64,000 bases of DNA from Planctomycetota bacterium (GTDB lineage Bacteria > Planctomycetota > GCA-002687715 > DRQF01), in the NCBI GenBank assembly GCA_020639295.1, contig JACKGY010000013.1, positions 3,784 to 67,783 of the forward strand. The letters are read 5' to 3'. Below the pieces are notes generated by a model. The model saw nothing but the letters and a program-made list of their open reading frames with translations, was not told the DNA's origin and searched no databases. Positions 32,467-43,197 of the stretch are shown one piece after another (the stretch's first letter is position 1; each line of letters opens with the position of its first letter). The translations under genes and the position numbers were made by a program.

Positions 32467-32682
32467 TCAGGCGAGGATGTCGAGCAGGCTGTCCTCGACC
32501 TCGAGGCCGACCTTGATCACCTTGGTCGCCGTCTTGGCCTGGTTCTCGGCGATCTTGAGGCCGATGAGGTCATCGACCTCGGCCCCGTTCTCGACGATCC
32601 GCTGCGCGTGCTGCTCGGCGCGGCCCAGGGCTGCCTGGTAGCCACGCTGACCGATGCTGACGATTTCCATATACTCCTTCAT
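32467..32682 (-). CDS. 71-aa protein resembling a flagellar rod/hook C-terminal helix
   Basis: Only 71 residues. The second half, DLIGLKIAENQAKTATKVIK followed by VGLEVEDSLLDILA, resembles the C-terminal helix of flagellar axial proteins (FlgB/C/E/F/G), where 'AQRAYEANAKVI...LLDI' is typical. No N-terminal axial domain is present, so it is either a small stand-alone family or a relic. Two starts are possible: 32682 (used) and an ATG at 32670; AAGGAG lies only three bases before the latter. It is isolated on the minus strand between two plus-strand genes. Confidence 0.6.
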   Translation of the reverse strand: MKEYMEIVSIGQRGYQAALGRAEQHAQRIVENGAEVDDLIGLKIAENQAKTATKVIKVGLEVEDSLLDILA

Positions 32683-32748
32683 CGGCCGCCGTCCGGCGGA
32701 CTGGAGCTGAATGAAAACCCGGGGTCACCCGGAGCTCGAGGAGGGAGC

Positions 32749-34041
32749 ATGACCGGCAAGCGTCTGGCGATCGTGAGGGAGTGGAAGACCGAACTGGAAC
32801 GGCGCTGCCCGCTCGTTCCGGCGACGGTTCGCGAGCTGGTCGCGGCCGGGATCGAGGTCCTGGTCGAACCCTCACCGGTGCGCATCCATGGCGACCAGGA
32901 GTTCGTCGCCGCCGGCGCGCGCCTCGTCGACGACCCCGGCCAGGCCGATTTCCTGCTCGGCATCAAGGAGATGCCGATCGAGAAGATCCAGGCCGGCAAG
33001 CCGCATCTCTTCTTCTCGCACACGATCAAGCAGCAACCCTACAACATGCCGCTGCTGCGGCAGGTGCTGGATCGAGGCGCCACGCTGCTCGATTACGAGC
33101 TGGTCACCGACGAGCGCGGCCGACGCATGGTCTTCTTCGGCCGGCAGGCCGGTCAGGCCGGGATGATCAACACCCTCTGGACCCTGGGGCAGAGGCTCCT
33201 GGCCCTGGGCATCGCCAATCCATTCGACCAGCTACGTCAGGCCCGCCGCTACGATTCGCTCGCGGAGGCCCTGGCGGCGGTCGCGGCCGCCGGCCGCCGG
33301 GTCGCCGACGAGGGCCTGCCCGCGATCATCGATCCCCTGGTCATCGGCATCACCGGCACCGGCAACGTCTCCGGTGGCGCACAGGAGGTCCTGGCCATCC
33401 TCGAGCCGGAACGGATCACCGCCGAAGAGCTGCTTCGCGGCGACGCCACCGCCGGTGCCGATCGCATCCGCTACGTGGTCTTCGACGAGGCCAGCATGGT
33501 GCGTCGCCGTGACGGCGGTGCCTTCGTCCTGCAGGAGTACTACGACCGTCCCGAGTTCTACGAGGGTCGCTTCGCCGACTACCTGCCCTTTCTCGGGGCC
33601 CTGGTGGTGGGCAACTACTGGGACCCACGCTACCCGCGTCTGGTGACCCGGGCCGACGTGGCCGAGCTCTGTCGTCCGGGCGGAGAACCATCCCTGCTGG
33701 TGATCGGCGACGTCTCCTGCGACCCGGAGGGCGGCGTCGAGGTGACCCTCGAGCCGACCCTCCCCGATGCGCCGAGCTACGTCTACTCACCGGCGAGCGA
33801 GTCGATCAGCAGCGGCTTCGAAGGCGAAGGCCTCGCGATCATGGCCTGCGAGATCCTGCCGACCGAACTGCCGCGGGATTCGTCGCGGGTGTTCAGCGAG
33901 GCACTGCAGCCCTTCCTGCCGGCGCTGCTCGCCGCCGACTGGAGCCAGACCCTGGACCGACTCGATCTGCCCGGTCCCTTCCAGCGGGCCGTCATCGCCC
34001 ATCAGGGTCGGCTCGCGCCGCGCTGGGCGCACCTGCTTTGA
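32749..34041 (+). CDS. Saccharopine dehydrogenase (lysine-forming) / lysine-ketoglutarate reductase-like
   Basis: 430 residues. The N-terminus RLAIVREWKTELERRCPLVP and the segments FFSHTIKQQPYNMPLLRQVL, TLLDYELVTDERGRRMVFFG and RQAGQAGMINTLWTLGQRLL match the AlaDH/PNT-type fold of lysine-ketoglutarate reductase. ITGTGNVSGGAQEVL is the dinucleotide loop region. LKR links lysine and 2-oxoglutarate into saccharopine in lysine breakdown; fungal LYS1 runs the related reaction in synthesis. The saccharopine-cleaving partner is not adjacent. GAGGAGGGAGC precedes the ATG. Its stop overlaps the symporter start. Confidence 0.82.
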   Translation: MTGKRLAIVREWKTELERRCPLVPATVRELVAAGIEVLVEPSPVRIHGDQEFVAAGARLVDDPGQADFLLGIKEMPIEKIQAGKPHLFFSHTIKQQPYNMPLLRQVLDRGATLLDYELVTDERGRRMVFFGRQAGQAGMINTLWTLGQRLLALGIANPFDQLRQARRYDSLAEALAAVAAAGRRVADEGLPAIIDPLVIGITGTGNVSGGAQEVLAILEPERITAEELLRGDATAGADRIRYVVFDEASMVRRRDGGAFVLQEYYDRPEFYEGRFADYLPFLGALVVGNYWDPRYPRLVTRADVAELCRPGGEPSLLVIGDVSCDPEGGVEVTLEPTLPDAPSYVYSPASESISSGFEGEGLAIMACEILPTELPRDSSRVFSEALQPFLPALLAADWSQTLDRLDLPGPFQRAVIAHQGRLAPRWAHLL

Positions 34042-35591
34042 GGCTCGGGACCCTCGATGGCCTGATCGTCCTCGGCTACCTGGTGACGGTGGCCCTGATC
34101 GGCTTCCTCGTCGGTCGCCGCCAGACCGGCACCGAGTCCTACTTTCTCGGGTCCCGACGCATCGCCTGGTGGCTCGCCGGCCTGTCCATCATCGCCACCG
34201 AGACCTCGGCGATCACCTTCATCGGCGCGCCGATCCAGAGCCTGCGCGGCGACTGGCGCTACCTGCAGCTGGCGCTTGGCGCCGTTCTCGGCCGCATCGT
34301 GGTGGCCAAGCTCCTGATCCCGGCCTACTACCGCGGTCGGGTCTACACCGTCTACGGCTACCTCGAGGACCGCTTCGGACCCCGGTCGAAGAACTCCGCG
34401 GCGCTGCTGTTCTTCGTCGGGCGCTGTCTGGGCAGTGGCGTCCGGCTCTATGCCGCCGCGATCGCCCTGCACGTCGTCGTCGCCGTGAGCTTCCCGACCG
34501 CGATCCTGCTCGTGGCCCTGGTCGCCGTCGCCTACACGGTCATGGGTGGCATCCGCTCGGTCATCTACACCGACGCCCTGCAGGGCATGCTCCTGCTCGG
34601 CGGCGGGCTGGCGGCCCTCGTCTGCCTGCTCGCCGAGATCGACCTCGATCTCGGCACCCTGATCGACCGGCTCGGGGCCGCGACCACGGCCTCCGGCACC
34701 GCCAAGCTGCGCGTCTTCGACTTCGGTTTCGACCTCGGTAACGGGATGAGCTTCGTCACCGGCGCGATCGGCTCGGCCTTCCTGACCATGGCGATGATGG
34801 GCACCGACCAGGACATGATGCAGCGGGCGCTGACCTGCAAGGACGAGAGGAGCGGCGCGCGTAGCATGCTGTTCTCGGCCTTCCTGGTCCTGCCGATCGT
34901 GGCGCTCTTCCTCGCGGTCGGCTCGCTCCTCTGGCTCGCGCTCGGCGGCGACGCCGGCGCGGCCGAGCTGGCGGCGACGATCGCGGGGCAGGCGGGCGAG
35001 ACCGATCCGGCGAAGGGCTTCGACTATCTCTTCCCCTGGTACGTGGTCCAGGCCATGCCGGTCGGCATCAAGGGGCTGGTCGTCGCCGGCATCTGCGCCG
35101 CGGCCATGTCGAGTCTCGACTCCGCGATCTCGGCCCTGTCGTCGACGGCGGTGACCACGCTCTGGCAACCCTACGTCCAGCCGGGCCGTGACGAGGGCCA
35201 CTACCTGCGGGTCTCGCGCTGGTTGTCCCTGTTCTTCGCCCTGATCCTCGCGGCCATCGCCTTCCTGGTCTGGGGCTCCCGTTCGGTGGGCTCGGCGAAG
35301 GAGGGTTTCGGCGTCCTCGTGCTGGGGCTGAAGGTCCTCACCTGGATCTTCCCGCCGCTCCTGGGCATCTTCCTGGTCGGGGTCATGACCCGGCGCGGCA
35401 GCGACCGCGGCAATCTCCTGGCGCTCCTCGTCGCCATCGCCGTCGTCATGGTCCTCGAGTTCTGGACCCGGATCTTCGGCAGCCCGGAGGCACCGATGGC
35501 CTGGACCCTGAACTCGGTCGTCGGCACCGTGGTCGCCGCCACCGTGGCGGCGGTCTTCGCCGGCCCGCAACCGGAAGGAGAGGGTCACTGA
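34038..35591 (+). CDS. Sodium/solute symporter (SSS family)
   Basis: 517 residues with about thirteen membrane helices. It begins at TTG 34038 within the previous stop (TTGA). The SSS layout is clear: LVGRRQTGTESYFLGSRRIA, TETSAITFIGAPIQSLRGDW, AYTVMGGIRSVIYTDALQGM, GTDQDMMQRALTCKDERSGA and ICAAAMSSLDSAISALSSTA (Na+-site region). It imports a small solute using the Na+ gradient. Because NagZ follows with a one-base overlap, a sugar or amino sugar is an attractive substrate, but SSS proteins also carry amino acids and the LKR-like enzyme upstream would fit that. Confidence 0.9.
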   Translation: MRLGTLDGLIVLGYLVTVALIGFLVGRRQTGTESYFLGSRRIAWWLAGLSIIATETSAITFIGAPIQSLRGDWRYLQLALGAVLGRIVVAKLLIPAYYRGRVYTVYGYLEDRFGPRSKNSAALLFFVGRCLGSGVRLYAAAIALHVVVAVSFPTAILLVALVAVAYTVMGGIRSVIYTDALQGMLLLGGGLAALVCLLAEIDLDLGTLIDRLGAATTASGTAKLRVFDFGFDLGNGMSFVTGAIGSAFLTMAMMGTDQDMMQRALTCKDERSGARSMLFSAFLVLPIVALFLAVGSLLWLALGGDAGAAELAATIAGQAGETDPAKGFDYLFPWYVVQAMPVGIKGLVVAGICAAAMSSLDSAISALSSTAVTTLWQPYVQPGRDEGHYLRVSRWLSLFFALILAAIAFLVWGSRSVGSAKEGFGVLVLGLKVLTWIFPPLLGIFLVGVMTRRGSDRGNLLALLVAIAVVMVLEFWTRIFGSPEAPMAWTLNSVVGTVVAATVAAVFAGPQPEGEGH

Positions 35592-37054
35592 TGGCCGCGG
35601 CCGGCAGAAGGCTGATGATCGGGTTCGAGGGGACGAAGGCGAGCGCGGAGGTCGTCGACCTGCTGCTCGAGTCCGGTGCCTCGGCGGTCATTCTCTTCGC
35701 CCGCAACGTCGTCGATCAGGAGCAGGTCCGGCGGTTGATCGCCGAGCTGCGCGCCGCGGTGCCCTGGCCCCTCATCGTGGCCGTCGACCAGGAGGAAGGG
35801 GCGGTCGTCCGCGTGGCCCGCGACCTCGACGTCCTGCCCGGCGCGGCCTGTCTCGGTCGGACCGGAAGCGAGGATCTCGCCCGTCGCGCCGGTCGCTGCT
35901 CGGGAGCTCGCATGGCCAGCCTCGGCTTCGACCTGGTGCTCGCACCGGTGATCGACCGTCGGGGCGCGCTGGACAATCCGATCACCGGCTGGCGCAGCTT
36001 CGGCGCCGACGGCGAGCTGGTGGCGCGGCTCGGTCGCGCCTACGCGGAGGGCCTCGAGGAGGGCGGTTGCGCGGCCTGCGCCAAGCACTTCCCCGGGCTC
36101 GGTCCGGCGCGCATCGATCCCCACCTGGCCCTTCCCGAGGTGGCGGCGGCGATCGACCCGGAGCCGGAGCTCGCTCCCTTCGCGAGCCTGGCACCGGTCT
36201 GCGCCGCGATGATGACCACGCACCTTCGCCACCACGGTCTCGATCCGGAGGTGGTCACCTTCTCCCGCAACGTCGTCGACGGCCGCCTGCGCCGAGGGCT
36301 GGGCTACGCCGGCGCGATCCTCAGCGACGACCTGCTGATGGGGGGCGCCGCGCGAACGGAGGGCATCGCCTCGGCCGGCGTGGCGGCGGCCCTGGCCGGC
36401 CACGACCTGCTGCTGGTCTGTCGCGACCGCGACGCGGTCCTGGCGGCGGCGACGGCGCTGGGTCGGGGTCTCGACGAGGGAAGGCTCGAGGCTCGAGAGC
36501 ATGCCGCGTCCCTGGCCAGGATCGCGACCCTGGCGCGTCGGGCCGCGGGGACGCCGAAGGGCTGCGACGAGGACTCCCGCAGCCTGGCACTCGAGATCGC
36601 CGCGGGTGGGCTCGAGGTCCAGGGCGATCGGCGCCGGATCGGTCTCAGGGCCGGTGATCGTCTGCGGCTCGTCGACCTCGGTCGAGGGGCGATCGAGCCC
36701 GCCGAGGAAGGCTGCGCCTGGCCGGCTCGCTGGCTCGCGCGTCGGCTCCGCGAGGGCGGCCTCGAGGACGTCCGCGTCCTGGACCGGCCGGATGAGCTGG
36801 AAGGCGATCGTTTCGATCGGCTGCTGGTGATCCTCCGTGACCTCGGTCGCAACGCCACCGCAACGGATGACCTGCGGCGCCTGCGCGAGCGCTGGGATGA
36901 CCGCATCGTCTTCATCCTGGCCGGACCACCCGGTGACCAGCTGCTGGTCGACCGGCCGGCCCTGCTCATCGATCCCGCCGGCGCGCGTCGGGCCCAGCTC
37001 GATCGGGTCGTCGAACTCCTCCTCGGGAGCCTGGCTCGCCCCACGCCCTCCTGA
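35591..37054 (+). CDS. Glycoside hydrolase family 3 protein (NagZ-like)
   Basis: 487 residues. The GH3 barrel is recognised by WPLIVAVDQEEGAVVRVARD, ACAKHFPGLGPARIDPHLAL, CAAMMTTHLRHHG and GAILSDDLLMGGAARTEG, the last with the nucleophile Asp. The NagZ catalytic His/Asp loop reads IDPH; the usual KHFPGHG has Leu for the second His. NagZ-type enzymes remove N-acetylglucosamine from muropeptides. About 150 C-terminal residues form an extra domain (LRLVDLGRGAIEPAEEGCAW, DRLLVILRDLGRNATATDDL), as in two-domain GH3 enzymes. No signal peptide, so it acts in the cytoplasm. Confidence 0.85.
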   Translation: MAAAGRRLMIGFEGTKASAEVVDLLLESGASAVILFARNVVDQEQVRRLIAELRAAVPWPLIVAVDQEEGAVVRVARDLDVLPGAACLGRTGSEDLARRAGRCSGARMASLGFDLVLAPVIDRRGALDNPITGWRSFGADGELVARLGRAYAEGLEEGGCAACAKHFPGLGPARIDPHLALPEVAAAIDPEPELAPFASLAPVCAAMMTTHLRHHGLDPEVVTFSRNVVDGRLRRGLGYAGAILSDDLLMGGAARTEGIASAGVAAALAGHDLLLVCRDRDAVLAAATALGRGLDEGRLEAREHAASLARIATLARRAAGTPKGCDEDSRSLALEIAAGGLEVQGDRRRIGLRAGDRLRLVDLGRGAIEPAEEGCAWPARWLARRLREGGLEDVRVLDRPDELEGDRFDRLLVILRDLGRNATATDDLRRLRERWDDRIVFILAGPPGDQLLVDRPALLIDPAGARRAQLDRVVELLLGSLARPTPS

Positions 37055-37155
37055 TCTCATCCACCCGGGCTCGTTCCGGGCCTGGACCGCCAGCGGCCTC
37101 GAACCACCACCCGCGACCGGCGGCCTCGCGATCCCGGCGACGCCGGCATCGAGGA

Positions 37156-37827
37156 TCATTCCAGCCGATCCGACCAGTCGAGTTCGCGGGATCGGCCCAC
37201 CGCCAGGGGCCGGCGGCGCCGTCGGCGAAGGGCCTGGACCGGCCACGAGCCCGCCGCTTCCCGATCCCACGCCGTCCGGAAGGCGAAGGGCTCGAGGTCG
37301 AGGTCCCAGCGTGTTCGCTCCCGCTCGAGATCGAAGCCATCGGGCCGCCAGCCACCGAGTTCGGCCGGACTCGCCTCGCCCCGGGAGCGTCCACGCAGCC
37401 AGGACCGGATGAGTCGTCGGTGGCCCCGCGCCCCGCCGCAGCCCTCCGGCGGGAAGCTGCCGGCGCCATCGAAGAGAAAGCGCCAGGACGTCGAGGGCCC
37501 CGGCATCATGCCCTCATGGCGCACCTCGTGGACGAAGCGGTCGTCGAGGTCGTAGACGTAGAGCAGGTGATCGCCACTTCGGCGGAGCACCTCGGCAAGA
37601 GGACGTTCGTCTTCCGGCCCGGGCAGGACCTGGGCCTCCGGGTCGAAGCCGGCGAGGAAGCGGCCGCAGCCGCTGATCATCTCCCAGCCGCCGTGCCCCG
37701 CCCAGCCGAGGTCCTGGATCGCGGCCTGGAGATCGCCGAGGCGAGCCTCGGCCTGGAGGGCGAGGCGTCGCCAGACCTTCGGGTCGCTGTCCTGGAGGGT
37801 CACCTCGAGACGGAAGAAGAGGGTCAT
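37156..37827 (-). CDS. Plasmid pRiA4b ORF-3-like protein
   Basis: 223 residues. The N-terminus MTLFFRLEVTLQDSDPKVWR and the segments RLGDLQAAIQDLGWAGHGGW, GDHLLYVYDLDDRFVHEV are typical of the PRiA4_ORF3 family, a small alpha/beta fold of unknown function found on chromosomes and plasmids alike. The start at 37827 has GAGGAG upstream. The C-terminus is Arg-rich (ALRRRRRRPLAVG). It stands alone on the minus strand. Confidence 0.82.
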   Translation of the reverse strand: MTLFFRLEVTLQDSDPKVWRRLALQAEARLGDLQAAIQDLGWAGHGGWEMISGCGRFLAGFDPEAQVLPGPEDERPLAEVLRRSGDHLLYVYDLDDRFVHEVRHEGMMPGPSTSWRFLFDGAGSFPPEGCGGARGHRRLIRSWLRGRSRGEASPAELGGWRPDGFDLERERTRWDLDLEPFAFRTAWDREAAGSWPVQALRRRRRRPLAVGRSRELDWSDRLE

Positions 37828-38103
37828 GTCCAATCTCCTCGGCGCTGGTCGGAATGCGCCACCGGAGTGAAGGTCGCGTTCCGGGCGGTGGGGTGACGCC
37901 AAAATCGCGGGTCCGGGAATCCGGCGGCGGAATTTTCTCGGCATCAGGCAATCGGCGGCAACCTGGAGGCTGGTGGACGACTTCGGCAGCACGATCGCCG
38001 CCCGGACCCTCGCCCTGCATCGCTTGGCGTGGCGGGCCGGGCCTGCTCGAAGCCGGGGGTCGTCCCGTCACCCAAGGTCCGGTTCCTTCTCGGAGGTCTC
38101 TCG

Positions 38104-40095
38104 GTGACCAAGGCGCAGTCCCTCGTCCTCGTGACCCTGTTCGTCCTGGTGGGCGTCGTCGTGCTTCTCGTGAAGGGGGAGCCGGTCGGTGAAGGGCTGG
38201 GCTCGCCCCCGGCCGCCGGCGGCCATGGTCTCGACCGCGATCGAGGCGGTCGGAGCCGGGTCGGTCGCCGAGCCGTCGATCAGGCTCCGTCGCCCTCGGC
38301 GGGCGCGACCGCGCCGAGCGGGGCCGTGGTGGCCGATCTCCTCCAGCGTTTCCAGCCGTCCCCCCCGGCTGCCGACGAGGACCTTCTCCGCCTGCGGATC
38401 CGGCCGGAACCGCCACCGGATGCGCTCCGGAACCTCGGCGTCGAGGTCATCGGCTCGAGCGCGCCGGAGGGCAGCTGGCTGCTGGTCGGCCGCGGCGTCA
38501 CGGAGGGCGTCCTGGAATTGCGCCTGCGGCCGCCCCTGGTCGTCGGTCCGGAGGCCGGCTTCGACCTCGTCCTCGACGCGCCGACCTCGTTGCCGGAACG
38601 CCTTCACCTCGCGGCCGACGAGGCGACCCGGTCGCCGACGGGGACGCGGCTCTGGGAGCGGACCCTGGAGCTGACGCCCGCCCGGTTGCTTCGCGGTCGT
38701 GTCGTCGAGCCGGATGGCCGGCCGGCGCGGGATTGTCCGGTCGCGCTGAACGACCTGACCGGCGAGGAGGTCGGCCGCGCGCCGCTGGATCGGACGCGCA
38801 GCGGGGTCGACGGGAGCTTCGAGCTGCGTGCCGCCGTCGACCGCGTCGCGCTGATCACCGCCTGCCGCGAGGACGGGCCGCCGGCCTGGTTGATCCATCG
38901 CCCGGGCGAGGCCGGGGCGCTCGCCGACCTCGTCCTCGAGCCCGGCCTCTCGATCGCCGGGCGGATCGTCCTGGATGGGGCCGGGGACCATCGCGTCCGC
39001 CTCGCCTGCGACCGCCTCCAGGCGGGCACCCAGATCGGCCATCCGGCTCGACCTCTCGCCTATGCGGCGGGCCGCGTGACCACCGCGGCGGCCAGGGTCG
39101 AGACCGCCGACCTCCGGTTTTGCTTCTCCGGCCTCGGCCCCGGCGACTACCGGTTGTCGCTGGACGCGATCGACGGCGCCTCGTGCACGCCGGAGCTGCG
39201 CGAGTCCGTCTCCGCGCGCGTTCGCGCGCCGGCCGATGGTCTGGTGCTCGGTGTCGAGGCCTGTCGGCTGGAGTTCCTCGTCCGCGCCGCCGGCCGTCCG
39301 CTGGGCCAGGCCGGTCTCCGCCTGACCACGGAACTCGGGACCCGACTGGTGACCGATGACGAGGGCAGGGCAGGGGCCTGGGCCGCGCGCGACCAGCCCT
39401 TCGAGGTGGCCGTCGCCGCGCCCGGATTCGAGGCGTCCGGTCTGAAGGGCTTCCTGGCTCCGGACGAGGCGGCGCGCCAACTCGTCTTCGACCTCCGGCC
39501 CGATCGTCGCTCGGCCGCGCTCGAGGTCGAGCTGACGGTCGATGGCGACCGGCCGCCCGACGCGATGACCGCCGTCCTGGCCGAACCCTCGCGGCCCGAT
39601 CGACCGCTCCACGTCCGCAGCGCCCGAGTGGACGACGACGGCGTCTACCGCTTTTCCGGCCTGCCGACGGGGCGCTGGTCGCTACGACTTCGCGCGGGGA
39701 CCGAGTGGGCGCGCGCGGGCTTCCTCCTCGATCAGGTGCGGGAGATCGACCTGGTCAGGGCCGGCGCCAGCCTGCGCCTGGCGGTCGCGACCAGGGCGGG
39801 CGGCCGGCTGTCGATCCAGGTCCTCGGGCCCTCCGGTCGTCCGGTCCCGGCCCGCCTCGAGCTGCGTGGGCCCGACGGACTCGAACGCACGGTGTCGCTC
39901 CGACTCGGCGATGCCCATGGCGCCGCGGTGACCACGCGCGATCTCGTGCCCGCGGGGCGGGCCGAGATCGAGGAGGCCCTTCCGGCCGGTCGCTACCAGG
40001 TCCTCGTGGTCGACGTCGAGGGACGAAGCGCCCGCAGCGAGGTCGAGGTGGAGGCCGGGCGTCGTCAGGAGCTCGAGCTGCGGTTCGGCGACTGA
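38104..40095 (+). CDS. Signal-anchored protein with carboxypeptidase-regulatory-like repeats
   Basis: 663 residues. GTG 38104 is chosen: GGAGG lies upstream and it starts the anchor VTKAQSLVLVTLFVLVGVVV. A Pro/Ala-rich linker leads to beta-sandwich modules of the carboxypeptidase regulatory type: LLRGRVVEPDGRPARDCPVA, SGVDGSFELRAAV, LSIAGRIVLDGAGDHRVRLA, YRFSGLPTGRWSLRLRAG, LSIQVLGPSGRPVPARLELR and a final ALPAGRYQVLVVDVEGRSAR. Such domains are non-catalytic and often lie on cell-surface proteins. It is followed 86 bases later by a short relative with a similar anchor. Confidence 0.72.
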   Translation: MTKAQSLVLVTLFVLVGVVVLLVKGEPVGEGLGSPPAAGGHGLDRDRGGRSRVGRRAVDQAPSPSAGATAPSGAVVADLLQRFQPSPPAADEDLLRLRIRPEPPPDALRNLGVEVIGSSAPEGSWLLVGRGVTEGVLELRLRPPLVVGPEAGFDLVLDAPTSLPERLHLAADEATRSPTGTRLWERTLELTPARLLRGRVVEPDGRPARDCPVALNDLTGEEVGRAPLDRTRSGVDGSFELRAAVDRVALITACREDGPPAWLIHRPGEAGALADLVLEPGLSIAGRIVLDGAGDHRVRLACDRLQAGTQIGHPARPLAYAAGRVTTAAARVETADLRFCFSGLGPGDYRLSLDAIDGASCTPELRESVSARVRAPADGLVLGVEACRLEFLVRAAGRPLGQAGLRLTTELGTRLVTDDEGRAGAWAARDQPFEVAVAAPGFEASGLKGFLAPDEAARQLVFDLRPDRRSAALEVELTVDGDRPPDAMTAVLAEPSRPDRPLHVRSARVDDDGVYRFSGLPTGRWSLRLRAGTEWARAGFLLDQVREIDLVRAGASLRLAVATRAGGRLSIQVLGPSGRPVPARLELRGPDGLERTVSLRLGDAHGAAVTTRDLVPAGRAEIEEALPAGRYQVLVVDVEGRSARSEVEVEAGRRQELELRFGD

Positions 40096-40181
40096 AGGTC
40101 CGGGCCCCAACGGGCGACCCGCGTCGCCTCCATGGAGGCGCCGAGCGCGGCCGGTTAGACTCGGCCGGAGTTCGTCACCCG

Positions 40182-40598
40182 ATGCCCAAGGCCCTCATCG
40201 TCCTCACCGTTCTCGTCCTCATCCTCGGCATCTGGCTGGTGAAGGGGCAGGGCGGTGACTTCGACCGCTTCGGCGCCCAGCGCCAGCGCAAGCTGGCCGC
40301 CCAGAAGGAGCGCGCCGACGAGGCCCGGGACGAGGTCCTGATCCAAGGCCGGCTCCTCGACCCGGACGGCCGACCGCTCCCGGATCTCCTGGTGGAGCTG
40401 GGCGGCCTCGATGGCGCCGCCGGCGCGGCCTTCGTCGCCGAGTTCCAGGCGCGGAGCGACGACAAGGGCCGTTTCCGCTTCCCGGTGCCGACCCCGGCAG
40501 CCCGCCGGCTGCGGGTCACCGGTCGAGGCGGCGAGCAGCAGGTCTTCGAGGGGATCCTCCCCAGCACCAATCTCGATCTTCGCGTCGCGCGGCCCTGA
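40182..40598 (+). CDS. Small signal-anchored carboxypeptidase-regulatory-like protein
   Basis: 138 residues. A membrane anchor, MPKALIVLTVLVLILGIWLV, is followed by KGQGGDFDRFGAQRQRKLAA and one beta-sandwich module: VLIQGRLLDPDGRPLPDLLV and DDKGRFRFPVPTPAARRLRV. Its anchor ends with LVKG, as does that of the preceding 663-aa protein, suggesting a shared origin. Function unknown; probably a structural periplasmic or surface protein. Confidence 0.68.
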   Translation: MPKALIVLTVLVLILGIWLVKGQGGDFDRFGAQRQRKLAAQKERADEARDEVLIQGRLLDPDGRPLPDLLVELGGLDGAAGAAFVAEFQARSDDKGRFRFPVPTPAARRLRVTGRGGEQQVFEGILPSTNLDLRVARP

Positions 40599-40673
40599 GC
40601 CGGGCTCCCTGGTCGTTTCCCGGCGTGCCTCCTGTTATGGTCCGCGGCCCCGAAGCCGGACCGAGGATCCCGA

Positions 40674-42272
<1,599 letters not shown>

Positions 42273-42305
42273 GCCGAGGTCCCCGTCCGGGGATAGCCTG
42301 CGGCG

Positions 42306-43088
42306 ATGAGCGAGGAAGTCCGGATCGCGGCGGCTCAGATCGCGGTGGGTCGGGGTGAGGTCGACCTGAACCTCGGCCGCCATCTCGAGCTGATGGCGGT
42401 GGCCGCCGACGAGGGCGTGGACCTGCTCCTCTTCCCGGAGCTGTCCCTGACCGGCTACGAACTCGATCTCGCCGCCGAGCTGGCCTTCGCGCCGGACGAT
42501 CGGCGGCTCGAGGTCCTGCGCCGGTCGGCCCGCGACCGGCGCCTCACGGTCATCGTCGGCGCCCCGATCCGGCTCGACCAGGGGCTCGTCCTCGGCGCCT
42601 TCGTGATCGGCCGGGGGGGTGACCTCGCCATCTACGGCAAGCGTCGCCTGGGCGCCTTTCCGGCGGCGGCGAATCCCGGCGGTCCGGTGCCACCCCGCGA
42701 GGATTCGGTCTTCGTCGTCGCCGCCGATCTCGATCCACGCCTCGAGCTGGGCGCGCATCGCGCGGCGCTCGCCATCTGCGCCGACATCGGCGACCCGGCC
42801 CACGCCCACCGGGCCGCGACCACGGGTGCCGATCTCTACCTGGCCTCGATGTTCCTCGTTCCGGCCGATCACGAGAGCGACGCGCGCCGCCTCGCCGGCT
42901 TCGCGCGCGAGCATCGTCTCCTCGTGCTCATGGCCAATCACGGCGCCCCGACCGGGGGCCTGCCCAGCGCCGGCCGCAGCGCGGCCTGGAGCCGCGCGGG
43001 CGATCTCCTGGCGGAGCTGCCGGCGGCGGGCGAAGGACTGGTCGTGGTCGACCCGGGCCGCGAGCGCGCCTCGTTTCGGGTCCTCTGA
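42306..43088 (+). CDS. Carbon-nitrogen hydrolase (nitrilase superfamily)
   Basis: 260 residues. The Glu-Lys-Cys triad is visible: Glu in LLLFPELSLTGYELD, Lys in LAIYGKRRLGAFPA and Cys in AALAICADIGDPAHAHRAA. After the Cys the sequence reads ADIGD rather than the common YDxRFPE, so the substrate probably differs from omega-amidase or N-carbamoylputrescine. The superfamily hydrolyses amides, nitriles or carbamoyl compounds. It is 33 bases after prfC and may share its transcript. Confidence 0.83.
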   Translation: MSEEVRIAAAQIAVGRGEVDLNLGRHLELMAVAADEGVDLLLFPELSLTGYELDLAAELAFAPDDRRLEVLRRSARDRRLTVIVGAPIRLDQGLVLGAFVIGRGGDLAIYGKRRLGAFPAAANPGGPVPPREDSVFVVAADLDPRLELGAHRAALAICADIGDPAHAHRAATTGADLYLASMFLVPADHESDARRLAGFAREHRLLVLMANHGAPTGGLPSAGRSAAWSRAGDLLAELPAAGEGLVVVDPGRERASFRVL

Positions 43089-43197
43089 TCGACGGCGATC
43101 CGGGTCGACTTTTCGGAGTTGAAAGGGGCAGGGGAGGGGCCGCCGCAGTACCCTGGTCGATCATCGGTGCCGGGAGATCCGAAGAGGAGCGTCGGCC

